From assembly GCF_014237835.1 (NCBI RefSeq), contig NZ_JACJVI010000010.1, positions 124,001 to 188,000 of the forward strand: a stretch of 64,000 nucleotides of DNA, given 5' to 3'. Each line of letters starts with the position of its first letter. The first letter of the stretch is position 1. The notes beneath the pieces were generated by a model. That model did not search any database, was not told where the DNA came from, and saw only the letters and a program-made list of their open reading frames with translations. Of this stretch, positions 25,376 to 33,908 are shown one piece after another. A program made the position numbers and the translations under genes. Source of the stretch: Rhizobium sp. AQ_MP (lineage in GTDB: Bacteria > Pseudomonadota > Alphaproteobacteria > Rhizobiales > Rhizobiaceae).

Positions 25376-26614
25376 ATGAAGAAGAACGTGCTCATCATCG
25401 GCGCCGGCGGCGTCGCGCAGGTGGTCGCCCACAAGTGTGCGCAGAACAACGACGTGCTCGGCGACATCCATATCGCCTCGCGCACCAAGGCGAAGTGCGA
25501 CGCCATCATCGCGTCCGTGCACGAGAAGAAGGCGATGAAGCAGGAAGGCGTTCTCGAAGCCCATGCGCTCGACGCCCTCAATATCGAGGCCACCAAGGCC
25601 CTGATCAAGAAGCTTGGCACTCAGATCGTCATCAATGTCGGCACCGCCTTCCTCAACATGTCGGTGCTGCGCGCCTGCATGGACACCGGCGTCGCCTATA
25701 TCGACACCGCGATCCATGAAGAGCCGAACAAGATCTGCGAAACCCCGCCGTGGTACGGAAACTACGAGTGGAAGCGCGCCGCCGAATGCGAGGAAAAGGG
25801 CATCACCGCCATCCTCGGCGCCGGCTTCGATCCGGGCGTGGTCAACGCCTATGCGCGTCTCGCCAAGGACGAATATCTCGACAAGGTGACCGATGTCGAC
25901 ATCGTCGACATCAATGCCGGCAGCCATGGCAAGTACTTCGCCACCAACTTCGATCCGGAAATCAACTTCCGCGAGTTCACCGGCGTCGTCTATTCCTGGC
26001 AGGGCGGCGAATGGAAGGTCAACAAGATGTTCGAGATCGGCAAGGACTACGACCTGCCGGTCGTCGGCACCCGCCGCGCCTATCTCTGCGGCCATGACGA
26101 AGTGCACTCATTGGCCAAGAACATGGACGGCGCCGACGTGCGCTTCTGGATGGGCTTTGGCGATCACTACATCAACGTCTTCACCGTCCTGAAGTCGATC
26201 GGCCTCCTCTCCGAACAGCCGGTCAAGCTCGCCGACGGTTCCGAAGTCGTGCCGCTCAAGGTCGTCAAGGCCTGCCTGCCGGATCCTGCCTCGCTTGCCC
26301 CGAACTACGAAGGCAAGACCTGCATCGGCGACTACGTGAAGGGCTTCAAGGACGGCAAGGAAAAGACCGTCTTCCTCTACAACGTCGCCGACCACAAGGA
26401 AGCCTATAACGAAGTGGGCAGCCAGGGCATCTCCTACACCGCCGGCGTCCCCCCGGTCGCAGCCGCCATGCTGGTCGCAACCGGCGAATGGGACGTGAAG
26501 AAGATGGCCAACGTCGAAGAACTGCCGCCCAAGCCCTTCATCAAACTCCTGAACAAGATCGGCCTGCCGACCCGCATCCAGGACGAGGACGGCGATCGCG
26601 CTGTGGAGTTCTGA
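25376..26614 (+). CDS. Carboxynorspermidine dehydrogenase/synthase (saccharopine dehydrogenase family)
   Basis: NADPH-dependent enzyme that joins aspartate semialdehyde with a diamine (putrescine or diaminopropane) to give carboxyspermidine or carboxynorspermidine. The 412-residue product has a Rossmann start KKNVLIIGAGGVAQVVAHKC (glycines at 9, 11, 12) and the family segments LGAGFDPGVVNAYARLA, DINAGSHGKYFATNFDPEINFREFTG and SYTAGVPPVAAAMLVATGEW. The ATG follows an AGGAGTT site. It completes the two-gene polyamine operon and is followed by a terminator. Confidence 0.93.
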   Translation: MKKNVLIIGAGGVAQVVAHKCAQNNDVLGDIHIASRTKAKCDAIIASVHEKKAMKQEGVLEAHALDALNIEATKALIKKLGTQIVINVGTAFLNMSVLRACMDTGVAYIDTAIHEEPNKICETPPWYGNYEWKRAAECEEKGITAILGAGFDPGVVNAYARLAKDEYLDKVTDVDIVDINAGSHGKYFATNFDPEINFREFTGVVYSWQGGEWKVNKMFEIGKDYDLPVVGTRRAYLCGHDEVHSLAKNMDGADVRFWMGFGDHYINVFTVLKSIGLLSEQPVKLADGSEVVPLKVVKACLPDPASLAPNYEGKTCIGDYVKGFKDGKEKTVFLYNVADHKEAYNEVGSQGISYTAGVPPVAAAMLVATGEWDVKKMANVEELPPKPFIKLLNKIGLPTRIQDEDGDRAVEF

Positions 26615-26652
26615 GAGCGCGGACTAAGCGCTTGAGGATTGAGAGAATGCGG

Positions 26653-26682
26653 ACCCCGCCGGAGCGATCTGGCGGGGTTTTT
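26653..26682 (+). terminator. Rho-independent terminator after polyamine operon
   Basis: Stem ACCCCGCC / GGCGGGGT with a ten-base loop followed by TTTTT, 38 bases after the dehydrogenase stop. Confidence 0.9.
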
Positions 26683-26858
26683 CATTGGTGCAAAAACCTC
26701 GACGATCGTCATCACCACACCTGTTCGACGACTGCTCAGTCTCGATCGCTGGCTAGCGGCTGGAAGCGAATTGAAATATTTACCTCACCCAATATGGAAA
26801 TCAGCCACTTTTTGAGGACAATCACGCTCCACACCTAATGAGTATCGCTCTTGAGTCA

Positions 26859-29336
26859 TTAGCCAAATTGCGAACCATCTGCTTGAAGAAAGTCGTTGTC
26901 GTTACCCCGCACCGGATTGGCTACGTATTCCCCGTTTAAAATCATAAGCGCTTGCTCAGTCGCGCCCAAAGCGTCTTTCAAAAGACCATCCTGATCTTTG
27001 CCGCGTCTGGAATTGAGATGACTGATCAGTAGTTTTGTTCGTCTTATGGCTTCCGTCCGGTCTGAGACAGAAAACGTAGGATTTGCCCTGTAACAGAACT
27101 CAGCCAAATACTTGCATACTCGTGCCGTATAATTAGCCTGATTTTCGGTTCTGAACTCGCTGATAAGCGTCGACGTAGCCTTCAGGAAAACCGCAAAGTA
27201 ATCTCTAAGATCACGCGGATCACGCGCTCTACTCTCCAAATAGTATCGGGCAGTATGGTTGTCTAAATGACGATAATTGTATCTCGGAATTTGATCTGCA
27301 CGACTGCGTGCATTGTCCAAATATGTCTTGGCAAAATCATAGTTTCCGATCGACATCATCGCAATGGCGTATTGTAACCAGAAATGCGGATTTCGAAGGT
27401 AGAACGAATTTGTCCTCAACCTCTCGTAGTATCTCTTCAACAAAACTGGCTTATCACTTGCACCCAACCATGGTTCGATAAATCCAAATCGCATGAATTG
27501 CAGCAGAATTGGCCATGACTCATCATCTGCATAGGTTTTACCCTTTTGCTGATCTGCGACGCGAATCAATACATCGACGATTTCGTGCCCCTTAAAAACT
27601 CTTTTGAGACAAAACTCCCCCACAACCGACGACCTAGCTTCAATTTTATCTCCATCATGTAGATCAAAAAAGTCTCTAAACAGCTCCGAGTATTTCTCAA
27701 CTATTGGGTGCGTCGATATCGAAAGAAGGTCATCCGCCGTACTAACATCAGCCCGAGCTTCTGCGACGACCAACAAGAAATAAAGAACAAGAATGCTACG
27801 TGCGTCATTGTGCTCTAGCTTCGCGATTTGCTCACGAAAGACCCTACCAACATCATTTTCTTCGAAAAGCTTAAGAACGAGTGAGCGAATATCGTTCCCC
27901 CAAGTATCGATTAGTTCCGGAAGACGACCTTCTTTGCCTGAGTACTTTCCGAAAAAGCCTAGTTTCTGCAGGGCATCAGCTAATTGAGTTCGCTCTGGGC
28001 TCCTAAGCGTATCCACCGAATACCGTCGGTATTCAGGCCCCAACAAGGTTCTCATTTCACTGCCTCGGAGCTCGAAAGCTGAAGTTCTGGCCGTCGATAC
28101 GACCACAACCGATTTACCAGCGTTTTCGGAGATCATCTGAAGTTGCTCAGTGTGACCAAACCCGTTCTCAACAATGATGCACGCTCTCCCCATCGCGGCT
28201 ATCGTTGCGATCTCGGTAGCCATGCGTTCTGTTCTGCGGACAAATTCAAAAACCCTATACCCCTCCCCTCTGAGGCGAGCCGCGAACAATAAAGATGCAA
28301 CCGTTTTTCCGTTACCAATCTTTCCTACGATAAGATGGCGCGCTGCTCCGCGTTTTACTTGCTCCAACATCACTTCAACGATCTCTCGATCACAAGCCAG
28401 CGCGCGTCGAGCGTTGCTCTCAAGAAACGCGACATCCTCCAAGCCAGCGCCTATAGTCAAAAACCTACGGGCGTCCTCAGCGTCGAACTCCCGTATTTCT
28501 GCTGGCGGAGTGATCTCTTTAAATGATGTAAAGTACACATCCTCCACTGGAGTAAGCCCGGGCATGACCTCAAGAATCGTTTCGGCTGCACGTTCAAATC
28601 CCGTGTGAATGACAGTACCGAAGGGCCTCAGCTTTGTATCTTTGATAAGATCCTGTGACGGAGAATCTATAAAGTAAGTCTTGCTCGATAATTCCGGATT
28701 CGCTCTGAGAAGCTTCGCTATATCAACATCGAACAACGAGTAACCGACAAATACAACGCATTTTGCTTGTGAAATGTCACGGTGGAAACGCTGCAACCAT
28801 CCACTCTGCTGTATCCTTTCATCCCAGTAGGTTGAGGCAGTGAGCCGAATCTTGTCACGGAGATTACTGGCGTTGGTTGTAGCCACTGCCCCATTTAAAT
28901 GAATTATACTGCTCGGCGGGATCTGCTTATTGGCGTCGTGATCTAGGTCCATTGTTACAGATTGGATCTGGAGAGACGCGAGGCACTTTTCAGCAGCGTC
29001 ATCAAAATTGGTGGTGTAAATGCGCCACCATGGTAGACCTATGAAAGCAGCCATCTGCGGGCCGATCTCATTTACTGCGAAGTGCTCAACGAGCGTCTCA
29101 TAAAGCGCTGGTTGGCCTTTCACAATTGCGAAGTGCTCCGACAGATCTTCAAGACTATAAGAAGAACCATCTGTCTCAAGCATTTTAGAAAGAATATCAC
29201 GAAGTCCCGCTGCAGTTGGCAAACCCGTAGGCGAACCCTTACTTTTGCAACCTCTTGAAAAGCCTGAACCAAGAAAAAGTACTGCGCTTTTCGTTGTGAT
29301 ATCCGCGGCGATTTGAGTAAGTTGATTGTCGTACAT
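26859..29336 (-). CDS. SIR2-like / STAND NTPase defence protein (Avs-like candidate)
   Basis: The 825-residue protein has three parts. Residues 1-270 form a SIR2-like NAD-binding domain: LFLGSGFSRG (21-29), YTTNFDDAAE with N110, IIHLNG with H146 and VFVGYSLFDVDI near 195-206; N110 and H146 match the catalytic pair of SIR2-type NADase effectors. Residues about 310-500 form a STAND/AAA-like NTPase with Walker A GKIGNGKT (338-345) and a hydrophobic strand ACIIVENG (385-392) in the Walker B place. The rest is helical repeat, TPR-like, with no membrane segment. Base composition is clearly richer in AT than the neighbours and the gene stands alone, which suggests transfer. By family knowledge such proteins sense phage proteins and deplete NAD. 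The ligand is unknown; relation to Avs5 or DSR-type proteins is inferred. Confidence 0.82.
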   Translation of the reverse strand: MYDNQLTQIAADITTKSAVLFLGSGFSRGCKSKGSPTGLPTAAGLRDILSKMLETDGSSYSLEDLSEHFAIVKGQPALYETLVEHFAVNEIGPQMAAFIGLPWWRIYTTNFDDAAEKCLASLQIQSVTMDLDHDANKQIPPSSIIHLNGAVATTNASNLRDKIRLTASTYWDERIQQSGWLQRFHRDISQAKCVVFVGYSLFDVDIAKLLRANPELSSKTYFIDSPSQDLIKDTKLRPFGTVIHTGFERAAETILEVMPGLTPVEDVYFTSFKEITPPAEIREFDAEDARRFLTIGAGLEDVAFLESNARRALACDREIVEVMLEQVKRGAARHLIVGKIGNGKTVASLLFAARLRGEGYRVFEFVRRTERMATEIATIAAMGRACIIVENGFGHTEQLQMISENAGKSVVVVSTARTSAFELRGSEMRTLLGPEYRRYSVDTLRSPERTQLADALQKLGFFGKYSGKEGRLPELIDTWGNDIRSLVLKLFEENDVGRVFREQIAKLEHNDARSILVLYFLLVVAEARADVSTADDLLSISTHPIVEKYSELFRDFFDLHDGDKIEARSSVVGEFCLKRVFKGHEIVDVLIRVADQQKGKTYADDESWPILLQFMRFGFIEPWLGASDKPVLLKRYYERLRTNSFYLRNPHFWLQYAIAMMSIGNYDFAKTYLDNARSRADQIPRYNYRHLDNHTARYYLESRARDPRDLRDYFAVFLKATSTLISEFRTENQANYTARVCKYLAEFCYRANPTFSVSDRTEAIRRTKLLISHLNSRRGKDQDGLLKDALGATEQALMILNGEYVANPVRGNDNDFLQADGSQFG

Positions 29337-29358
29337 TGCGCCCCTCGCTAGTCCCCTT

Positions 29359-29387
29359 AGTTCAAGCTAGTCGGAAAGCAGAGTCAA
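29359..29387 (-). promoter_or_regulatory. Promoter of the SIR2-STAND gene
   Basis: On the minus strand a TTGACT (29382-29387), a 17-base spacer and TGAACT (29359-29364) form a sigma-70-like promoter 23 bases before the start codon. A short purine-rich site (GAGGGG) precedes the ATG. The own promoter supports a self-contained, monocistronic unit. Confidence 0.55.
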
Positions 29388-29600
29388 CCCTTGATTGCTC
29401 TAAGCCGAATTGTCTGAGCGGAATCGCCAAAGCCCCAAGCGCTGTGAAGCCTGATATGTAAGCGTGCCGCCATTAGGGTGGGTCACGGGCTAAGAGTTTC
29501 TAAATCCTTGGCACTGTTTGCGGTGAACGCCCCCATATCCACCCAGCCCCCACCATGCTACGAGGCCGCCACACACCACCCACTTGACCCCGAGACCGCG

Positions 29601-30101
29601 ATGCCCCCTGCCCTCCACACCGACCTCACCGCCACACTCCGCCCCCTCCTCACCGAACTCCACCAATCCCCCGATCTCTTCCAGACCTGGGATGCTCATC
29701 TGGAGCTCGTCGCGGCCGGCGGGCTCGTGGTGGTGAAGTCGAAGCGGGCGAAGGGGCTGGTCGACAGCCTGTTCTGGGGCCGCGCGCCGGGATCCTCCGA
29801 GAACAAGCAGCTGCCCGAGGCGACCGCCTTTGCCGCCATCGACCGTTTCCTCGGCCTCGGCGCCCATCTCGCGCTTTCGGATGCGCTCCCCGAAGGGGCG
29901 GTGCTGGACGAGGCCTTTCCCCATTGCGCGGTGAAGCTTGCCTATCGCAAGAAGGGCGCGCCGAAGGCGAAGGTCCTGTCGATGATCTTCATCGGCTTCA
30001 ACGATGAGGCGGATGCGCTTGATTACGCCGAACGTTTCCCCGCCCTGCCGCTGGTGACGGCACGACCGCTGGCCGGCGAAAAACTCCACGAATGGCGCTG
30101 A
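29601..30101 (+). CDS. Conserved hypothetical protein, 166 aa
   Basis: Soluble protein starting MPPALHTDLTATLRPLLTEL, with a central segment VVVKSKRAKGLVDSLFWGRAPGSSENKQLPEATAF and the end FIGFNDEADALDYAERFPALPLVTARPL. No signal peptide or membrane helix. GC-rich third positions support coding. The ATG at 29601 is preferred over an upstream frame that runs into low-quality sequence. No family is recognised and no function is inferred. Confidence 0.65.
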   Translation: MPPALHTDLTATLRPLLTELHQSPDLFQTWDAHLELVAAGGLVVVKSKRAKGLVDSLFWGRAPGSSENKQLPEATAFAAIDRFLGLGAHLALSDALPEGAVLDEAFPHCAVKLAYRKKGAPKAKVLSMIFIGFNDEADALDYAERFPALPLVTARPLAGEKLHEWR

Positions 30102-30184
30102 TTTCTGCCGCTCTTTCCAGACGCACGGGAACTTTTGGCCACCGCCGGGCTTTCTCCGCCACGACATCGAAGGAGGACCCGATC

Positions 30185-30523
30185 ATGTCCGCTAAATTCC
30201 TGCGCACCGCGCTCGTTTCCACGCTTGCCCTTGCCACGCTTCCGCTGGCAGCCCTGTTTGCAGCCCCTGCCACAGCCCAGGATATCGAGCTGCGCATAGG
30301 TCCCGATGGCGTGCGCCCCGTGATCCGCGACCGGGATCGCGACCGCCGTTACCGCGACCGTGGCTGCAGCCCAGGTGAGGCCCGTGCGGCTGCCCTCGAC
30401 GAGGGTCTTCGCCGTCCGCAGGTGGTGCGCGTGACCGAGCGCACGGTGACCGTCGAAGGCTATACCCGTCGTGGGCCGGAGCTCATCCGCTTCGCCAATC
30501 GCCGCGGCTGCCCGATCATCTGA
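30185..30523 (+). CDS. Small secreted Arg-rich protein, 112 aa
   Basis: A signal peptide (MSAKFLRTALVSTLALATLP and on to ATAQ) precedes a short mature region: DIELRIGPDGVRPVIRD, then a run of Arg-Asp repeats, then CSPGEARAAALDEGLRRPQVVRVTERTVTVEGY and FANRRGCPII. The two cysteines near the start and end of the mature part could form one disulfide. Related small periplasmic proteins are common in rhizobia and have no known role. An AAGGAGG site precedes the ATG at 30185. A terminator follows directly. Confidence 0.8.
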   Translation: MSAKFLRTALVSTLALATLPLAALFAAPATAQDIELRIGPDGVRPVIRDRDRDRRYRDRGCSPGEARAAALDEGLRRPQVVRVTERTVTVEGYTRRGPELIRFANRRGCPII

Positions 30524-30541
30524 TCGATCCCCGCCATGCAG

Positions 30542-30572
30542 AAAAGCCGCCGGATCGCTCCGGCGGCTTTTT
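30542..30572. terminator. Bidirectional rho-independent terminator
   Basis: Perfect 8-bp stem GCCGCCGG / CCGGCGGC with AAAA on the left and TTTTT on the right, between two convergent genes, so it can serve both. Confidence 0.9.
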
Positions 30573-30596
30573 CATGTCTTGATAGAGCGAGCCAGA

Positions 30597-31181
30597 TCAG
30601 CCGATGTCGGCGTGGCTCTCGATCACGCGACCGACCAGACCGTAGGAAACGGCATCTTCGGCCGACAGCCAGTAGTCGCGGTCGATGTCCTTGGCGATCT
30701 TCTCTTCCGTCTGGCCGGTGGCCTTGGCATAGATCTTGATCAGGCGCTGGTTCATCTTGATGATCTCGCGCGCCTGGATCTCGATATCGGAGGCCATGCC
30801 GCGCGTGCCGCCGGACGGCTGGTGCATCAGGAAGCGGGTGTTCGGCAGCGCCAGGCGGCGCTCCTTCGGAACCGCGACGAAAATCAGCGAGCCGGCAGAA
30901 GCCGCCCAGCCGGTCGCGATGATCCAGACCTTCGGCTTGATGAACTTGATCATGTCGTGGATCGCGTCACCGGCTTCGACATGGCCGCCCGGCGAGCAGA
31001 CGAACACGCGAATGTCTTCATCCGATGCGGCCGCGAGCGCGACGAGCTGCGTGCAGACCTTCTGCGCCAGCTCCATGGTGATCCCGCCATAGATGAAGAT
31101 CGAACGCGACTTGAAGAGGTTCGCTTCCGTTTCCTTGCCGATCGGCAGTTCCTTGCTCTTGTCGTCTTCGTCTTCGTTCAT
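30597..31181 (-). CDS. ClpP-like serine protease subunit
   Basis: The 194-residue protein has the ClpP fold and catalytic triad: serine in [11 protein letters not shown] near residue 96, histidine in FLMHQPSGG near 121, and an aspartate in the [21 protein letters not shown] segment near 170. The oxyanion strand appears as [20 protein letters not shown]. It lacks the longer propeptide of the main ClpP and has an acidic N-terminus ([15 protein letters not shown]), so it is a secondary ClpP paralogue. No Clp ATPase gene is adjacent. A GTG three bases upstream (31184) is an alternative start with slightly better ribosome-site spacing. Confidence 0.92.
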   Translation of the reverse strand: MNEDEDDKSKELPIGKETEANLFKSRSIFIYGGITMELAQKVCTQLVALAAASDEDIRVFVCSPGGHVEAGDAIHDMIKFIKPKVWIIATGWAASAGSLIFVAVPKERRLALPNTRFLMHQPSGGTRGMASDIEIQAREIIKMNQRLIKIYAKATGQTEEKIAKDIDRDYWLSAEDAVSYGLVGRVIESHADIG

Positions 31182-31378
31182 CACAGGGGACAGTCCTCGT
31201 TGGTTTGGCTTATCCGCACATAGTGCGTCTCATGGCTTAAGACAATGCGGGAAAAAGACAAGCACGGAAGCGATGAACAGGAGGTTGACGAAGAGAGTGC
31301 TACCAACATGCGGCGCCCCCTCTTTCCTCACGCGTTCTTAATCTAAGGTCTATAGTCTCTCGGGTCTGAGGAGCGACC

Positions 31379-32722
31379 ATGACCCAGACCATCCGTCTTG
31401 CTGAACTCATCGAGGCCTTGAGCCACGCGCTCGACATGACCGAGGGCCAGCCCGCCGGCCATTGTGTCCGATGCTGCTTCATCGGCACGCGTATCGGCCA
31501 GGCACTCGGGCTCGACGAAGAAGCGCTGCGCGACCTCTATTACACGCTGCTCCTGAAGGATCTCGGCTGCTCGTCCAATGCCGCCCGCATCTGCGAGCTT
31601 TATCTGGCAGACGACCTGAAGTTCAAACACGACTTCAAGCTGGTCGACGGCTCCTTCCCTCAGATCCTCAAATTCGTGTTGTCGCACACCGGCATGGAGG
31701 CGGGCCTTGCCGAACGTTTTCGCGGCATCCTCCATATCTTCAAGAATGGCGGCGAAATCTCGACCAGCCTCATCCAGACCCGTTGCCAGCGTGGCGCTGA
31801 AATCGCCCGTCAGATGCGCTTTTCCGAAGAAGTCGCGCAGGGCATTCTGGATCTTGACGAACATGTCGATGGCGGCGGCAAGCCGCAAGGCTTGAAGGGC
31901 AAAGAAATTCACCTCTTCGCCCGCATTGCGCTGATGGCGCAGGTGATCGACGTCTTCTTTGTCCATGAAGGCGGCGAAGCGGCATTGGCGGAGGTACGCA
32001 AGCGGGCCGGCGGCTGGTTCGATCCGGATCTCGTCTCCCTCTTTGAAAAGCTTGCGGACCCGGTCTTCTTCGCCGAACTCGGCTCGGACAACCTCGAGGC
32101 CTATGTGCTCGCCATGGAGCCCGGTCGCCAGGCGGTCATGGCCGACGAAGACTATCTCGACGATATCGCCGCCGGTTTTGCCCGCGTCATCGATGCCAAA
32201 AGCCCCTACACGTCAGGTCACAGCGACCGCGTCGCGCTCTTCACCGACCTGATCGCCGAGGAGCTCGGCATGGCCCTGCCCGAACGTCGCCGGCTGAAAC
32301 GGGCAGCTCTTCTGCATGACATCGGCAAGCTCGGCGTCTCCAACAACGTTCTCGACAAACCGGGCCGTCTGGAAGGGGCGGAGTGGGACCAGATGAAGCG
32401 CCACGCCGAATTCTCCGAGGCGATCCTGTCGCGCATCGCAGCCTTCTCCGACCTTGCGCTGATCGGCGGCTCTCATCACGAGAAGCTTGATGGATCCGGT
32501 TATCCGCGCGGCCTGAAAGGCGATCAGATCTCCTTCGAGACCCGCATCGTCGCCACGGCAGACGTCTTTGATGCCCTGACCGCCGACCGCCCCTACCGCG
32601 CCGCCATGAAGGTGGAGAAGGCGCTCGCGATCCTCTGGGAAGGCGCCGGCCGCCACCATGACGAGACCTGCATTGCCGCGCTCGAACGGGCGCTCGCCAG
32701 GGCAGAGCTCAAGGCAGCATAG
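31379..32722 (+). CDS. Tandem HD-GYP protein (cyclic di-GMP phosphodiesterase)
   Basis: The 447-residue cytosolic protein carries two HD-GYP-like domains. The second (residues about 255-440) is intact: AKSPYTSGHSDRVALFT, the LLHDIGKLGVSNNVLDKPG metal motif and HHEKLDGSGYPRGLKGDQI, the HD-GYP signature for hydrolysis of cyclic di-GMP. The first (about 1-200) is degenerate: LLLKDLGCSSNAARI replaces the HD motif and DEHVDGGGKPQGLKG replaces HH-x-x-x-DGSGYP. It may act as a ligand-binding or regulatory copy. A GAGGAG site precedes the ATG. Confidence 0.92.
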   Translation: MTQTIRLAELIEALSHALDMTEGQPAGHCVRCCFIGTRIGQALGLDEEALRDLYYTLLLKDLGCSSNAARICELYLADDLKFKHDFKLVDGSFPQILKFVLSHTGMEAGLAERFRGILHIFKNGGEISTSLIQTRCQRGAEIARQMRFSEEVAQGILDLDEHVDGGGKPQGLKGKEIHLFARIALMAQVIDVFFVHEGGEAALAEVRKRAGGWFDPDLVSLFEKLADPVFFAELGSDNLEAYVLAMEPGRQAVMADEDYLDDIAAGFARVIDAKSPYTSGHSDRVALFTDLIAEELGMALPERRRLKRAALLHDIGKLGVSNNVLDKPGRLEGAEWDQMKRHAEFSEAILSRIAAFSDLALIGGSHHEKLDGSGYPRGLKGDQISFETRIVATADVFDALTADRPYRAAMKVEKALAILWEGAGRHHDETCIAALERALARAELKAA

Positions 32723-32751
32723 AAGGCGCTTCGCGATTTAGCCAAATACCG

Positions 32752-33231
32752 TCAGGGGCTGATGCTTGTCGGTAAACGCGTGCTGGCACGGTAGGTGAAG
32801 ACATCCACGCCGTTTTCCGAGATCGCAATTCCGGTGTCCGCCGCGGCAACCGTCGAGGATCGCTGCCATCTTGCCACGATCTCGAAGCCGCCATTGCGGG
32901 AGGGCTGCATATGCCCGTGCCACAGGGTTTCGCTCATGCAGTCAGCGACACCGTTGCGCCACCGCACCCGAAAGGAAACCGAATCTGCCACCAGACGACC
33001 GCTCAGTTCATACGGAATGCCACGACAGCCCTTCCCGGGCGCGTTATTGACGAAATGGCCCTGCACCGTCCCCTGCGGGCCGATGTCAAGCACCATCACC
33101 GATCCTTCACGACTGACCCAGCTCGATGTCCCGGCAATCGCCAGCCCAGGCACATTTCCCGCAGCAGGAGGCGCAGCGCCGAGCAGCACCGAAGACACGC
33201 TGAACGCCAACAGGAATGCTGCCACCTTCAT
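32752..33231 (-). CDS. Avidin-family biotin-binding protein (rhizavidin-like), secreted
   Basis: The 159-residue product has a signal peptide (first about 25 residues) and an avidin domain. Aligned by eye with rhizavidin, shared elements are SSW-x4-GS near the first strand, GTVQGHFVNNAPGKGCRGIPY, FRVRWRNGVADCMSETLWHG, EIVARW and VDVFTY. Positions equivalent to streptavidin S27, W79, S88, T90, W92, W108 and D128 are kept; N23 is Ser and Y43 is Phe. The two cysteines match the disulfide of dimeric avidins. Expected to bind biotin outside the cytoplasm, though the two substitutions could lower affinity. The gene is solitary and converges with the HD-GYP gene. Confidence 0.85.
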   Translation of the reverse strand: MKVAAFLLAFSVSSVLLGAAPPAAGNVPGLAIAGTSSWVSREGSVMVLDIGPQGTVQGHFVNNAPGKGCRGIPYELSGRLVADSVSFRVRWRNGVADCMSETLWHGHMQPSRNGGFEIVARWQRSSTVAAADTGIAISENGVDVFTYRASTRLPTSISP

Positions 33232-33327
33232 GCCAACCCCCTTTGAATATTCGGATGATCTACTTCAACATGAGGTTGATTAAACCAATCTAAACGAGGG
33301 ATAGGGATTTACACTTTTTTCGTGTGC

Positions 33328-33759
33328 TCAGCGCGCAATCCGCGTCGAAAGAATGATCGAGGACAAGGTGCGTTCGACGCCCGAAAGCTCACCGATCCGG
33401 TCGATCAGCCGATCAAGTTCCGAGATCGAAGGCGCGGCGACAATCGCAATCAGGTCGTAAGGACCGTTCACCGAATACAGTGCGGAAACCTCCCGGATGG
33501 CATTGAGTTCGCCGGTGACGGCGGATAGCGCCTTGGGGGCGATGGTGATCATGACATGCGCCCGGATCAGCCCGCTCTCATAGGCATCGGATAGCCGCAC
33601 CTGGTAGCCGGCGATCACCCCTTGCGCCTCTAGCCGCTCGAGCCGCGCCTGAACCGTGGTGCGCGACAGATCGAGCCGGCGGGCAAGTTCCGCGACCGGC
33701 ATGCGTGCATTTTCCGAAAGCAGGGATAGCAGCTCCCGGTCCTTCTCAGTGACCTGCAT
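33328..33759 (-). CDS. Lrp/AsnC-family transcriptional regulator
   Basis: The 143-residue regulator starts MQVTEKDRELLSLLSENARM and has a helix-turn-helix (PVAELARRLDLSRTTVQARLERLEAQGVIAGY) followed by the RAM ligand-binding domain (AHVMITIAPKALSAVTGELNAIREV, SVNGPYDLIAIVAA, ELSGVERTLSSIILS). Such proteins form octamers and sense amino acids. It is divergent from the saccharopine-dehydrogenase-like gene, with 149 bases between starts, and is probably its regulator. An ATG three codons upstream (33768) lies too close to the AAGGA site. Confidence 0.93.
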   Translation of the reverse strand: MQVTEKDRELLSLLSENARMPVAELARRLDLSRTTVQARLERLEAQGVIAGYQVRLSDAYESGLIRAHVMITIAPKALSAVTGELNAIREVSALYSVNGPYDLIAIVAAPSISELDRLIDRIGELSGVERTLSSIILSTRIAR

Positions 33760-33908
33760 TTCGACCATTTCCTTCGTCGTTTCGCCAATATGAATACCGC
33801 ATTCTGCTCATATCGTCACTTGGAATCGACATAGGCCCCGGCCACACTGCTGTCACCACAGACAAGCAGCCCGCACAGCCGGGCCATAGGCATTCGAGGG
33901 GCACATCT

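Noticed and set aside
26684-29600. Direct repeats or integrase remnants around the SIR2-STAND gene as proof of a mobile island
   Set aside because: Only weak seven-base matches were seen (GCTAGTC near the promoter); no integrase, tRNA or clear attachment site flanks the gene.
31245-31349. Short acidic open frame of about 34 codons between the clpP-like and HD-GYP genes
   Set aside because: No ribosome binding site and no conserved feature; too short to support.
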